From: Eoetvoesia sp035555955
Lineage (GTDB): Bacteria; Pseudomonadota; Gammaproteobacteria; Burkholderiales; Burkholderiaceae_B
DNA: 64,000 nt
Reading direction: 5' to 3'
NCBI RefSeq assembly: GCF_035555955.1
Contig: NZ_DATMGA010000068.1
Coordinates: 1 to 64,000, forward strand
The notes below the pieces were generated by a model that worked only from the letters and a program-made list of their open reading frames with translations, searched no databases and was not told where the DNA came from. Below, piece after piece: positions 43,653-52,177 of this stretch (positions are counted from its first letter, which is position 1; every line of letters begins with the position of its first letter). Made by a program: the position numbers and the translations under genes.

Positions 43653-44660
43653 TCATAAACCGAAGAAGTCGGCGGCGTTGCCGGCAAGCATCCGGGCTTT
43701 GTCCTGGGACGACAGGAAATCGGCGCCCGCGATCAGCGAGCCGATTCTCGGTTCGCCAAGGGGAAAGGGGTAGTCCGAACCCAGCATGACATGGTCCGTG
43801 CCCATTATTTTGGTCAGCAGATTCAGGGAATCGGGATCGAACACCGCGCTGTCGACGCTGAAGCGGTCCACGTAGCTGGAGGGAGGATTGGGGCAGTCCT
43901 GCCGGACGATATCGCGATGTTTCCAGGCATTGTCCACCCGGCCCAGCAGGAAGGCGAAGGCGCCCCCGCCATGCGCGAAGCACAGCTTCAGGCTTTTGGG
44001 GATACGCTCGAACGCGCCCGAAAGAATCAGGGAAAGAATGCTCAACTGGGTTTCGGCCGGCATGGCCACCAGCCACGGCAGCATCCACTTTTTCATGCGG
44101 TTCGGCCCGCCCATCATGTCCCAGGGATGAACCAGCACGGGTATGCCGTCGTTCGCGCAATGAGTCAGAAAATCCACCAGATGGGCGCTGTCCATGTCCA
44201 GGTTGCCCAGGTGGTTGCCGATCTGGACGCCCACATGGCCCTTGGCCTTGGCGCGGCTGGCCTCGGCGCACGCCAGGTCCAGGTCCTGCAGCGGAACCTG
44301 AGCCAGGACCTTGAGGCGGGCAGGATTGGCGCTGGCGAATTGCAAGGCGTGATCGTTCATGCGCTCGGCCCAATCGGCGGCCGCGCGCGCCGCATCGCTA
44401 TACCGGAACATGATGGGGGTGGCACAGCTGATCTGGATGTCCACGCCCTGCTCGTCCATTTCGGCCAGGCGCGCATGCGCATCCCAGAGCACTTTGTAGA
44501 CGGGCCGGAAAGGCTTTTCTCCGGTCATGATCTGGCCGGTATCGCCGCCGGCGTCGACACGAAGCCACAGACCGTTGTCACGATCCAGGGCAGCGCCCTC
44601 CTCCTTGCTCAAAAGGGGGAAATGGTGGGCGTGCATGTCGATTTTTTTCGGATAGGTCAT
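43653..44660 (-). CDS. nbaD: 2-amino-3-carboxymuconate-6-semialdehyde decarboxylase
   Basis: A 335-residue amidohydrolase-fold decarboxylase. All zinc-site residues known for bacterial ACMSD are at the expected places: His10 and His12 in DMHAHHFP, His178 in LVHPWD, His230 in FAHGGGAF and Asp296 in GSDYPFP. It converts 2-amino-3-carboxymuconate semialdehyde to 2-aminomuconate semialdehyde. It lies 57 bases behind the 3-hydroxyanthranilate dioxygenase gene in the same operon. Symbol nbaD by analogy with the Pseudomonas nitrobenzoate pathway. Confidence 0.9.
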   Translation of the reverse strand: MTYPKKIDMHAHHFPLLSKEEGAALDRDNGLWLRVDAGGDTGQIMTGEKPFRPVYKVLWDAHARLAEMDEQGVDIQISCATPIMFRYSDAARAAADWAERMNDHALQFASANPARLKVLAQVPLQDLDLACAEASRAKAKGHVGVQIGNHLGNLDMDSAHLVDFLTHCANDGIPVLVHPWDMMGGPNRMKKWMLPWLVAMPAETQLSILSLILSGAFERIPKSLKLCFAHGGGAFAFLLGRVDNAWKHRDIVRQDCPNPPSSYVDRFSVDSAVFDPDSLNLLTKIMGTDHVMLGSDYPFPLGEPRIGSLIAGADFLSSQDKARMLAGNAADFFGL

Positions 44661-44717
44661 GATTTTTTCTGTATGGTTCGTGGCGCTTGCCTGTGCATGG
44701 CCGCCAGGGCCGGGGCG

Positions 44718-45281
44718 TTACAGTGCATGCGTGCGATGCAGCTCGTCGTGCCAGGCCTGGAAATCCCGGCCGGAATGAATGAGGCCACAGCCTGGGCAGA
44801 TGCGCTCGGCATCGGTGGTCGAATAAAAACGGTTGTATATGGGCGGAAAATCGTCGACGATGCTTTCCAGCTGTATGTCGTAGCGCTTGACTATCGTGCC
44901 GCAGCGGGCACAGCTCCATTGCAGCCCGTCCGCCTCGCCCTTGGGGCGTTTGCGTTCGATGACCAGGCACAGGCTGTCGGCTTCGCGCTGCGGCGAATGC
45001 AGCGTGTGCGGCGCCATCAGGAACATGTCGCCTTCCTTCAGATGCACTTTTTCGTATTGCCCGCGATCCCACATGAGCAGGTAGGCGTTGCCCTTGAACT
45101 GGTAAAAAAACTCTTCGATGGGATCGTCGTGGAAATCGCTGCGCTGGTTGGGGCCGCCCACCACCGTGACCATGAAATCGCCGTCCGCCCAGATTTGTTG
45201 GTTGCCCACTGGCGGCTTCAGCAAGTGGGAGTTGTCGTCCAGCCAACGCTGGAAATTCAGGGGATAACCGTATTTGTACAT
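44718..45281 (-). CDS. nbaC: 3-hydroxyanthranilate 3,4-dioxygenase
   Basis: A 187-residue cupin dioxygenase. The iron ligands fall at His51, Glu57 and His95, identical in number to the structurally known Cupriavidus enzyme. The C-terminal rubredoxin-like metal site is present as CARC and CPGC pairs. It opens the ring of 3-hydroxyanthranilate between C3 and C4. ATG 45281 follows an AAGGAGA ribosome site; the upstream open frame is not used. Same operon as the RidA-type deaminase and ACMSD. Confidence 0.93.
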   Translation of the reverse strand: MYKYGYPLNFQRWLDDNSHLLKPPVGNQQIWADGDFMVTVVGGPNQRSDFHDDPIEEFFYQFKGNAYLLMWDRGQYEKVHLKEGDMFLMAPHTLHSPQREADSLCLVIERKRPKGEADGLQWSCARCGTIVKRYDIQLESIVDDFPPIYNRFYSTTDAERICPGCGLIHSGRDFQAWHDELHRTHAL

Positions 45282-45373
45282 GTGCGAAGTCTCCTTCCGA
45301 TCGCGCCGCTTTGCCGCGGCTTGCGCGTTGCTATTCAAAACCCTGGAGCAGCGGGTCGGTGCTGCCCCAGGAC

Positions 45374-45793
45374 TCAAAGCGGCTTGTAGGCAATGGCCTT
45401 GATTTCGATGAGCAGGTGCGGGTGAGGCAGCTGATGCACCGCCACCGTCGTTCTGGCGGGGCCGGTTTCGTCGAAGAACTGGCCATATACCTCGTTGTAG
45501 CCGCCAAAGTCATTCATATTGACCAGGAAGGCGCTGACTTCCACCACATCGGACAGATCGGCCCCGGCGCTGGCAAGAATATCGCGGATGTTTTCGATGA
45601 CCGCACGGGTCTGGGCGCGAATATCCAGGCTGGTGGTGCCCATGGCATCCACCTGCACGCCTTCGAAGCTGTTGTCCGGCCTGCGCGAGCTGGTGCCGGA
45701 AACGAAAATGAAGTCACCCGCGCGCCTGAAATGGGGAAAACGGCCGCGAGGCTTTGCTTTTCCGGGTATGACGGCGGCTTCTGTGGTTTTCAT
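45374..45793 (-). CDS. RidA-family 2-aminomuconate deaminase
   Basis: A 139-residue YjgF/RidA-fold protein. The longer N-terminal segment (MKTTEAAVIPGKAKPRGRFPHFRRAGDFIFVSGTSSRRPDN) and GYNEVYGQFFDETGPARTTVAVHQLPHPHLLIEIKAIA are those of the 2-aminomuconate deaminase group (NbaF/AmnE-like), not of housekeeping RidA. Expected reaction: 2-aminomuconate to 4-oxalocrotonate plus ammonia. First gene of the three-gene operon. The semialdehyde dehydrogenase that should act before it is absent here. Confidence 0.83.
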   Translation of the reverse strand: MKTTEAAVIPGKAKPRGRFPHFRRAGDFIFVSGTSSRRPDNSFEGVQVDAMGTTSLDIRAQTRAVIENIRDILASAGADLSDVVEVSAFLVNMNDFGGYNEVYGQFFDETGPARTTVAVHQLPHPHLLIEIKAIAYKPL

Positions 45794-45922
45794 GTGCTTG
45801 TCCCAATAAAAGATATGACGTCCATCCGGGAAACTATAAAGGCAATTTCCAAGGCTGGATACTGAAAAACCCGACAAGCAACTATAACCAAAATGAATAT
45901 ATGGGCGTTTGCCAACCCGGCG

Positions 45923-46870
45923 CTACAGGCCGCCCGGGGCGTCAATGCCGGCCACTTGCTCCAGGGCGGCCAGCAAGCGTGCCGTCGCCGCCGTGGGCGG
46001 CCTGTCGGCCATCAAGGTATAGCCGACCTTGCCGAAAGGACTGGCCACGCCCAGGCGCAGAATGCTAAGCAGACCGGCCCGCACGAACTGCTCGGCAACC
46101 GCATAGGGCATCAGGGCGATCATGGTCGACTCCAGCAACAGCCCCAGGTTGGTCAGGAAGGACACCGATTCGACCAGCTTTCCCGGCATCGCCATGCCCG
46201 CCGCCTCGAAAAAGGAGTGGGCGGACCGCCTGGCCACCGATTCCACGGTAGGGATTATCCAGGCCATGTCCTGCAATTGACGGATATCCACCTGGGCATC
46301 CAGGGCCAGGGGATGGTGGCGCGACACGACGGCGCACAGCATTTCGTCGTACAGCGGAACGTGGATGAAGGAAGGATTGATGTTTTCTTCCGGGAGAAAG
46401 CCGATGACCACGTCGAACTGCCCGCGCGCAAGCTCCGGAAACAAAGCGTCGTTGGATCCGACGCGGATCTTGACGATGATGTTGGGCGCTATTTCGCGCA
46501 GGCGCAAAACCGCCCTGGGCAGCAATTTTGCCGAGGCCGTCAACAGCGTGCCCACCACGACCTGGCCCGAGATGCCGGCGCTCCACGAGTTGGCATCGTC
46601 GGCAAGAAAGCGCAGCCCCGCCAGCAGGGACTGCGCATGCCGCCGCAGCAACTCGCCGAATTCGGTCAACTGCACCCCGCGCTTGCCGCGCGTGAACAGG
46701 GTTTCGTTGAAGTGTTGCTCCAGTTCGCGGATGCACTTGCTGACCGCCGGCTGGGTCATGTGCAATTCGCGCGAGGCCGCCAGCATCGAGCCGGTTTCGG
46801 CCACCTTCTCGAAAATGGCGAGCTGTTGCAGCCTGAGCCGGCGAACCAGGGAGCCGCTGGAATGTTCCAT
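45923..46870 (-). CDS. LysR family regulator (PcaQ/GbpR-like)
   Basis: A 315-residue LysR protein with the helix-turn-helix at residues 10-70 (RLQQLAIFEKVAETGSMLAASRELHMTQPAVSKCIRELEQHF). The binding domain (VVVGTLLTASAKLLPRAVLRLREIAP) resembles PcaQ/CbbR-like regulators of catabolic genes. Its ribosome site AAGGAG belongs to the 29-base repeat shared with 12.9 kb. It lies between the deaminase operon and the nitroreductase gene, all on the minus strand. Likely regulator of one or both. Confidence 0.85.
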   Translation of the reverse strand: MEHSSGSLVRRLRLQQLAIFEKVAETGSMLAASRELHMTQPAVSKCIRELEQHFNETLFTRGKRGVQLTEFGELLRRHAQSLLAGLRFLADDANSWSAGISGQVVVGTLLTASAKLLPRAVLRLREIAPNIIVKIRVGSNDALFPELARGQFDVVIGFLPEENINPSFIHVPLYDEMLCAVVSRHHPLALDAQVDIRQLQDMAWIIPTVESVARRSAHSFFEAAGMAMPGKLVESVSFLTNLGLLLESTMIALMPYAVAEQFVRAGLLSILRLGVASPFGKVGYTLMADRPPTAATARLLAALEQVAGIDAPGGL

Positions 46871-46880
46871 GGCTTCGCGG

Positions 46881-46909
46881 CTCCTTAATAAGTGTTGACA
46901 GGCCCTAAT
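46881..46909 (-). repeat. 29-base intergenic repeat, copy 2
   Basis: Read on the minus strand this stretch matches copy 1 at 12897-12925 in 27 of 29 bases. It begins in the last codon and TAG stop of the nitroreductase gene and ends with AAGGAG, ten bases before the LysR ATG, so here it supplies both the stop codon and the next ribosome site. Confidence 0.6.
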
Positions 46910-47636
46910 CCAGCCATACCGTGAAATCGCCGGCGGGAACCCTGGGAGTACGGAACGTATTGACCAGCGCCGACTCGTCGGCATAGCCCAGCGCCATGCC
47001 GCACACCACCATTTCGTCGTCGTTCGCGCCGACATGCGGCAAAATGATTTTTCCGTAGGCGTTCCAGGCCGCCTGGGGGCAGGTGTCGAGCCCGCGCGCG
47101 CGCGCGGCGACCATGACGCTTTGCAGGAAGCCGCCGTAGTCCATGAGCGAACCTGTGCCCAGGATCGTGTTGACCGTGAAGATCAGCCCCACGGGCGCAT
47201 CGAAAAAGCGGAAATTGCGCTGATGCTGCGCATGCATGCCGTCTTTGTTGCCGCGTTCGATGCCCAGCAGTCCGTACAGGCCCCAGCCGTTTTCGCGGCG
47301 GCGATCGATGAACGGGCTGATCCATTTGCGGGGGTAGTAGTCGAATGCCTCGACATACTCGGCGGCCAGGGCGGGATCGGCGCGCAGGGCGTCGTGGGCG
47401 GCGCATACTTTTTCCACCAGGGAATCCTTGCTTCGGCCTTGCAGCACATAGGCTTTCCAGGGCTGGATATTGGCGCCGGACGGCGCGCGGCTGGCCACGG
47501 CCAGGATTTCCTCGATCAGGCCGCGCGCAACGGGCTCGGCGGTATAGGCGCGAATGGACTGGCGTCCTTCAATGGCCTGGTCGACGAGTGCCACGGCATC
47601 GGATACACAACTTTCAACGGCGGTACTGCTGGACAT
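46905..47636 (-). CDS. Nitroreductase family protein
   Basis: A 243-residue FMN-dependent nitroreductase. The family opening IEGRQSIRAYTAEPVARGLIEEILAVASRAPSGANIQPWKAYVL contains the FMN-binding RxSxR-like and PSGxNxQPW motifs; the C-terminal CGMALGYAD is the second flavin contact. Compared with NfsB-like enzymes it has an insertion around residues 90-125 (YYPRKWISPFIDRRRENGWGLYGLLGI). It could reduce a nitroaromatic to the hydroxylamine, feeding the 3-hydroxyanthranilate route, but the substrate is not shown. Divergent from the LLM monooxygenase. Confidence 0.85.
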   Translation of the reverse strand: MSSSTAVESCVSDAVALVDQAIEGRQSIRAYTAEPVARGLIEEILAVASRAPSGANIQPWKAYVLQGRSKDSLVEKVCAAHDALRADPALAAEYVEAFDYYPRKWISPFIDRRRENGWGLYGLLGIERGNKDGMHAQHQRNFRFFDAPVGLIFTVNTILGTGSLMDYGGFLQSVMVAARARGLDTCPQAAWNAYGKIILPHVGANDDEMVVCGMALGYADESALVNTFRTPRVPAGDFTVWLD

Positions 47637-47710
47637 GATGCGGAAAACTCCTGGTTTCTGGATTCCCAGGGACGCCACGCGCCCCGTGAATATCGATGAT
47701 AAAGCAAACA

Positions 47711-47750
47711 GCGCAAATATATGCGCGCAAAAGATGGTGCCTGCGCAAAA
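47711..47750. promoter_or_regulatory. Candidate operator: palindrome and repeated GCGCAAA
   Basis: GCGCAAATATATGCGC (47711-47726) is a palindrome of GCGCA/TGCGC around six bases. GCGCAAA occurs three times, at 47711, 47725 and 47743. The cluster sits in the 220-base gap between the nitroreductase and LLM monooxygenase starts, a fitting place for LysR or AraC binding. Confidence 0.4.
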
Positions 47751-47856
47751 CTGATAGCCGGCGAACCCGCTCCGCCCGTAATGTATCGCCAAGGGCGCAA
47801 CACGACGCCGACCCAAGACGGGCCGACCGGCTCAAATAACCAGGAGATGACGCAGC

Positions 47857-48945
47857 ATGGCCACCCACCCCTTCCTTACCAAGAACCGCTTCCTGCTGGG
47901 CACGTTTTCGACCAACTGCTCTGGCGGCATGACTGTATCCAAGCTGCCCGGCCGCTGGAAGGCCGACTGGCAGCACAATCTTTGCATAGGAAAAATGCTG
48001 GACGACGCGGGCATCGATTTCATGCTGCCCATTGCACGCTGGATCGGCTACGGCGGCGAAACCGATTTCCACGGCTACGTGCTTGAAACCGTCACCTGGG
48101 CCACCGCCCTGCTGGCCAATACCAAGAACATCACCGTGTTCGCCACCGTCCACACCGTGGCCAACCACCCCGTCGTGGTCGCCAAGCAAATCGCCACCAT
48201 GGCGCAAGTGGGCGGCACCGAGCGCGTGGGGCTGAACATTGTGGCGGGCTGGAACAAGCCCGAATACGAAGCCCTGGGCCTGACCCTGCCGGACGACCAC
48301 GAAACACGCTATGGCTACGCTCAGGAATGGTTCGACATCGTCAAGAAGCTGTGGACGCACGACGGCCCCTTCGACTGGGACGGCAAGTACTTCCATCTCA
48401 AGCACACTTACGGCAACCCCAAGCCCGAATTCCAGCCGCCCATCTTCAATGCCGCCGGATCCGGCCAGGGCCGGGAATTCGCAAGCCGCAACGCCGACTT
48501 CCTGTTCACCCCCGCCATCGACCTGAGCCGTTCCAAACAGGAAGTGGCCGAGCTCATCCAGCTAGGAAAAACAAACCAACGCAACGTAAACGTGCTGACC
48601 TTCAGCCATGTCATCTGCCGGCCCACCGAAGCCGAAGCCAAGGCCGACTGGCAAAAGCTGCAGGACAACGCCGACTGGGCAGCGGTGGACAACCTGATCA
48701 AGCTGCAATTCGCGCATGCACAGTCCTTTCCCCACGACCTGCTGGCACTGATCCGCGAGCGCTTCGCCGCCGGCCATGGCGGCTTCCCGCTGGTCGGCAC
48801 ACCCCAACAGGTGGCCGACGGAATCAGCTCGCTGCACGAGGCGGGCTTCGCGGGAACCACGCTGTCGTTCTTCGATTATGCCGAAGAGTTCCCCTACTTC
48901 CGCGACAACGTCCTGCCCATGCTTGAAGCACGCGGCATAAGGTAA
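47857..48945 (+). CDS. LLM-class flavin-dependent monooxygenase (RutA-like)
   Basis: A 362-residue bacterial luciferase-family TIM barrel. GYGGETDFHGYVLETVTWATALLANTKNITVFATVHTVANHPVVVAKQIATM and the loop ERVGLNIVAGWNKPEYEALGL match the RutA/SsuD-type FMNH2-dependent oxygenases. These use reduced flavin supplied by a separate reductase, which is encoded 20 bases downstream. Substrate unknown; family members oxidise uracil, alkanesulfonates or dimethyl sulfone. AGGAG precedes the ATG. The other rut genes are absent, so it is not a pyrimidine operon. Confidence 0.85.
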   Translation: MATHPFLTKNRFLLGTFSTNCSGGMTVSKLPGRWKADWQHNLCIGKMLDDAGIDFMLPIARWIGYGGETDFHGYVLETVTWATALLANTKNITVFATVHTVANHPVVVAKQIATMAQVGGTERVGLNIVAGWNKPEYEALGLTLPDDHETRYGYAQEWFDIVKKLWTHDGPFDWDGKYFHLKHTYGNPKPEFQPPIFNAAGSGQGREFASRNADFLFTPAIDLSRSKQEVAELIQLGKTNQRNVNVLTFSHVICRPTEAEAKADWQKLQDNADWAAVDNLIKLQFAHAQSFPHDLLALIRERFAAGHGGFPLVGTPQQVADGISSLHEAGFAGTTLSFFDYAEEFPYFRDNVLPMLEARGIR

Positions 48946-48965
48946 TCAGGCACAGGGTAACTATC

Positions 48966-49514
48966 ATGGTTCTGCTTCGCCTCCCCAAAAAACCCCAGGC
49001 CGCGGCCGACACGTGCGCGACCGCCCCCGGCCAGCCCCAGGCATTCCGCAGCGCGATGCGTGAACTGGCGGGCGGCGTCAGCGTCATCACGGCCTCGCGC
49101 GGCGACGAACGTACCGGCCTGACCGTCACTTCGGTGATCTCCTTGTCCCTGGATCCTCCCGAACTGCTGGTGTCGGTCAACCAGAACTCCTCGTCCTGGC
49201 CCTTCATCAAGGAAACCGGCTATTTCGGCGTCAATGTGCTGAGCGCCGAACTCCAGCCGGTAGCCGAACGCTTCTCGGGCAAGGGGGGCATCCGCGGCGA
49301 GCAGCGCTACGAAGGGGCGCCATGGCAACGCGACCAGCACGGGGTATGGGTGCTGCCGCAGGCTCTGGCCACATTTTCCTGCAAGGTCGAGGACATCCTC
49401 ATCCATCACACGCATGCCCTGATCGTCGGCGCGGTGCTGTGCGCCCACACGCAGGGGCAGGAAAACGGCCCGCTCTCCTATTGGCGTGGCCGGTACGGTG
49501 GTTTCAGCCTGTAG
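48966..49514 (+). CDS. Flavin reductase (RutF/HpaC-like)
   Basis: A 182-residue FMN-binding split barrel protein: FRSAMRELAGGVSVITASRGDERTGLTVTSVISLSLDPPELLVSVNQNSSSWPFIKETGYFGVNVLS (residues 28-95) and the C-terminal SYWRGRYGGF are typical of NAD(P)H:flavin oxidoreductases. It should supply FMNH2 to the LLM monooxygenase. The first 25 residues look unstructured. Same operon, 20-base gap. Confidence 0.88.
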   Translation: MVLLRLPKKPQAAADTCATAPGQPQAFRSAMRELAGGVSVITASRGDERTGLTVTSVISLSLDPPELLVSVNQNSSSWPFIKETGYFGVNVLSAELQPVAERFSGKGGIRGEQRYEGAPWQRDQHGVWVLPQALATFSCKVEDILIHHTHALIVGAVLCAHTQGQENGPLSYWRGRYGGFSL

Positions 49515-49629
49515 CCTTCAGCCCAGGAAAACCCTCGCAGCCAAATTGAGGTTTTGGGTATAAACTCTTTATTGTCAATATGTTGCCGTATATCATGCCC
49601 GGCGCGATCAACCCCTATCTGCGCGGCGT

Positions 49630-50679
49630 GTGCCGGCTTTCTATGGAGCTGCCTTGTCGCGATCCGCCCTCGCCGCCACCCGCAGTCGCCTGTTCGAGCG
49701 CTACCCCGTCATTGCCTCCAGCGACCTGGACGAAGTCCGCGGCCAGGTCGCCAGTGTCTTTTGCGAGCACCGCTTAAGCGTCGTCGGAAAATCCCAGCAC
49801 CTGAGCACGCAAATGTATTTCCGGCCAGGGCCGCGCGCCGGCTATGGCCGCATGAGCTACGGCGCCGCCGTCGACATCGACCCGGGCAGCCTCGACAACT
49901 TCTTCCTGCTGCAGTTTCCCCTGCAGGGCGGCGAAACCATTTTCGCCGAGGGGCAGCCGGTCGAATCCACATCCAACCTGGCCACCATCGTCAGCCCCGC
50001 CGTCGACTTTCGCATGCGGCATGGCAAAAACACCGAAAAGCTGTTCATCCGCCTCGACCGCCAGGCCCTGGAACGCGAGTTCGTCCAGCTCTCGGGCGCC
50101 GCCCTGAAAGGCCGCCTCAAATTCCTGCCCGGAATCCCCCTGGACACTCCGCAAGGACAGGCCCTGTACCGCTACGTCTGCTGGCTCATGCGGGAAGCCT
50201 CCGACGGCAGCCTGCTCGACCATCCGCTGGTCGCCGCCCAGCTCGAAAGCACGCTCATGGCGGCTGTGCTCGATACGCTTGCGCACAACCAGAACAACCC
50301 GTTGCGCCAATCCGGCGCGCCGGCCCCGCACTTCGTGCGCCTGGCCGAAGAATACATGGCCCAGCATGCCCACGAGCCCATCAGCGCCAGCGACATCTCC
50401 CGCTACGTCAATGTCAGCACGCGCAGCCTGTTCGCCGGCTTTCGCAAATACCGCGACACCACGCCCATGGCGCACCTGCGCACGCTGCGGCTGGAAAAAG
50501 CCCATGCCGACCTCAGCGCACCGTCATCCAGCGACGACAGCGTCACCAGCATCGCACTGCGCTGGGGGTTTTCGCATCTGGGACAATTCGCAGCGGCCTA
50601 TCGGCGCAGCTACGGCGAGCCCCCCTCGTGCACACTGCGGCGCGCCAGCGGCCCGCCCAGCGCCCCAAAAAACGATTGA
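49630..50679 (+). CDS. AraC family regulator
   Basis: A 349-residue protein with an AraC_binding_2-type N-terminal domain (to about residue 215) and a C-terminal double helix-turn-helix (about 240-340; ISASDISRYVNVSTRSLFAGFRKYRDTTPMAHLRTLRLEKAHADL and VTSIALRWGFSHLGQFAAAYRRSYGEPPS). The architecture is that of XylS/NphR-like regulators of aromatic catabolism. The frame opens at GTG 49630; a TTG at 49654 has a GGAG at the right spacing and could be the true start. It follows the monooxygenase genes by 115 bases and probably activates them. Confidence 0.85.
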   Translation: MPAFYGAALSRSALAATRSRLFERYPVIASSDLDEVRGQVASVFCEHRLSVVGKSQHLSTQMYFRPGPRAGYGRMSYGAAVDIDPGSLDNFFLLQFPLQGGETIFAEGQPVESTSNLATIVSPAVDFRMRHGKNTEKLFIRLDRQALEREFVQLSGAALKGRLKFLPGIPLDTPQGQALYRYVCWLMREASDGSLLDHPLVAAQLESTLMAAVLDTLAHNQNNPLRQSGAPAPHFVRLAEEYMAQHAHEPISASDISRYVNVSTRSLFAGFRKYRDTTPMAHLRTLRLEKAHADLSAPSSSDDSVTSIALRWGFSHLGQFAAAYRRSYGEPPSCTLRRASGPPSAPKND

Positions 50680-50706
50680 AACCGCCTTCCCGGCCAAGCG
50701 CCGCCG

Positions 50707-52155
50707 CTACATGGCAGCGCCCAACACGCGCTGCACGAATTCGACAACCGGCATTTTCTTGCCGTTGATCTCGACGTTATTGTCCCCATACCGCAAGCGG
50801 ACGGCGGCATTGCCGCCATCCATGGCAACCAGGCCCGCGCGGGCCAGACGGCCGGTGTAAACGTCGAACAGCATGGCCCCCATCATGGCCGCCCGCCCGT
50901 CCTGGCCCGCGCCGCCCTGCAATTGGCTGAAGGTCTGGATGAACATGGGCTTGGCCACCATGACGTTCAGATCCAGCTGCTTGATCATCTGCGCCAGCAA
51001 AGTGGCCGTATCGCCCGCCGCCGAAGGATCTGCCGGCCTGGCCAGATCCACGGACACCGTCAGGCGGCTTTCTCCCTTGTCGTTCTTCCAGACCAGCGGA
51101 TCCACCGCCAGTTGGGGCTTGCTGTCCAGCACAGTCCAGAGCCTGTCCCGCAACACGGCGGCTTCGTCCGGGGTAATCGCCAGGGCCTCATCCGGGGTGC
51201 CGCCATGCCTGGCCTGGATGCGGTCGTAGTCGGCGGCCAATGCCGACAACGCATCCAGATCGAGGTTGCGGCCCCGGAGACTGGCTTCCACGCTGCCAAA
51301 GCCCGTTTCGCCGATCCGAATGGCGCCCAGTTTGTACTGCAGCGTGAGATCCATGTGCTGATTGCGCTGCACGCTATCCAGGCTAAGGCCAACCTTGTCC
51401 AACTGCACGGGGATGCCTTCGCCCGATTGCAGAATGAACGTGTCCGCGGCAGCCTGGCTGTTGGTTTTCACCTCTTGGGCGCCGTTGTCCGTCGTCGTTG
51501 CCGTGCTGGCCAGCGTTATGCCCCGCACGTCCAGGCTTTCGCGCTTGCTCGCCGAGACGTACTGCAAGCCGCCAAAAGCGCCTTTGACAACGCTGTCCCG
51601 GAAATTATTGCTGAACACCGCGTCGATCGCGCCCCCGCTGAATTTGACGCTGTCGCCGCCATCTTGCAGGTCTATCGGCATGAAACGCCAGGCCGAACTG
51701 CCCTTGCCCGTAAACCCGATCCGGGTCGTCGCCGTAACCGGCGACTGTCCTTTGAGGCTGTCGAACCACTTTTGCGTGGCGGCCGAGGGAATGAGCTGCG
51801 CGCGGCTGGATGCCATGAGCGGCGCCACGCTGCCTGATTTCAGGGCATCCAGGGGGAAAGGGCCATGCTGCAAGTGGTCGCTCAGCAAATACTCCACACG
51901 CTGGCCGCGGCTATCCTGCATCTGCAGGGTATAGACCACATCGGACGAAAACACATGGCGCTTGTACTCGCTGATGGCAAGCCTGGCGCCGCTTTCATCG
52001 GCGCCAGGGCCCAGCGTGGAGCGCAGCCGTTCGTTGGCCTGGACGACCCATTGCTGCAAAACCGCCTGCGCCTTTTTGCCGACGTACCAAGAGGCCGCCG
52101 TATAGCCGGCCGCCACCACCACGACGGCCGTCAAAATCCTGGTGCTTGTCTTCAT
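50707..52155 (-). CDS. YdgA-like DUF945 protein
   Basis: A 482-residue protein with an N-terminal membrane anchor or uncleaved signal (STRILTAVVVVAAGYTAASWYVG, residues 3-25) and a long periplasmic beta-rich domain. The start and the domain layout are those of the YdgA/DUF945 family, which has no settled biochemical role. It lies 22 bases behind ispH in the fkpB-ispH operon. Confidence 0.75.
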   Translation of the reverse strand: MKTSTRILTAVVVVAAGYTAASWYVGKKAQAVLQQWVVQANERLRSTLGPGADESGARLAISEYKRHVFSSDVVYTLQMQDSRGQRVEYLLSDHLQHGPFPLDALKSGSVAPLMASSRAQLIPSAATQKWFDSLKGQSPVTATTRIGFTGKGSSAWRFMPIDLQDGGDSVKFSGGAIDAVFSNNFRDSVVKGAFGGLQYVSASKRESLDVRGITLASTATTTDNGAQEVKTNSQAAADTFILQSGEGIPVQLDKVGLSLDSVQRNQHMDLTLQYKLGAIRIGETGFGSVEASLRGRNLDLDALSALAADYDRIQARHGGTPDEALAITPDEAAVLRDRLWTVLDSKPQLAVDPLVWKNDKGESRLTVSVDLARPADPSAAGDTATLLAQMIKQLDLNVMVAKPMFIQTFSQLQGGAGQDGRAAMMGAMLFDVYTGRLARAGLVAMDGGNAAVRLRYGDNNVEINGKKMPVVEFVQRVLGAAM

Positions 52156-52177
52156 GCTTGGTCCGCCAAGGAGTAGT

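Noticed and set aside
47857..49514. Pyrimidine-degrading rut operon
   Set aside because: Only RutA- and RutF-like genes are present; RutB, C, D, E and G are missing and the nitroreductase is not RutE-like in length.
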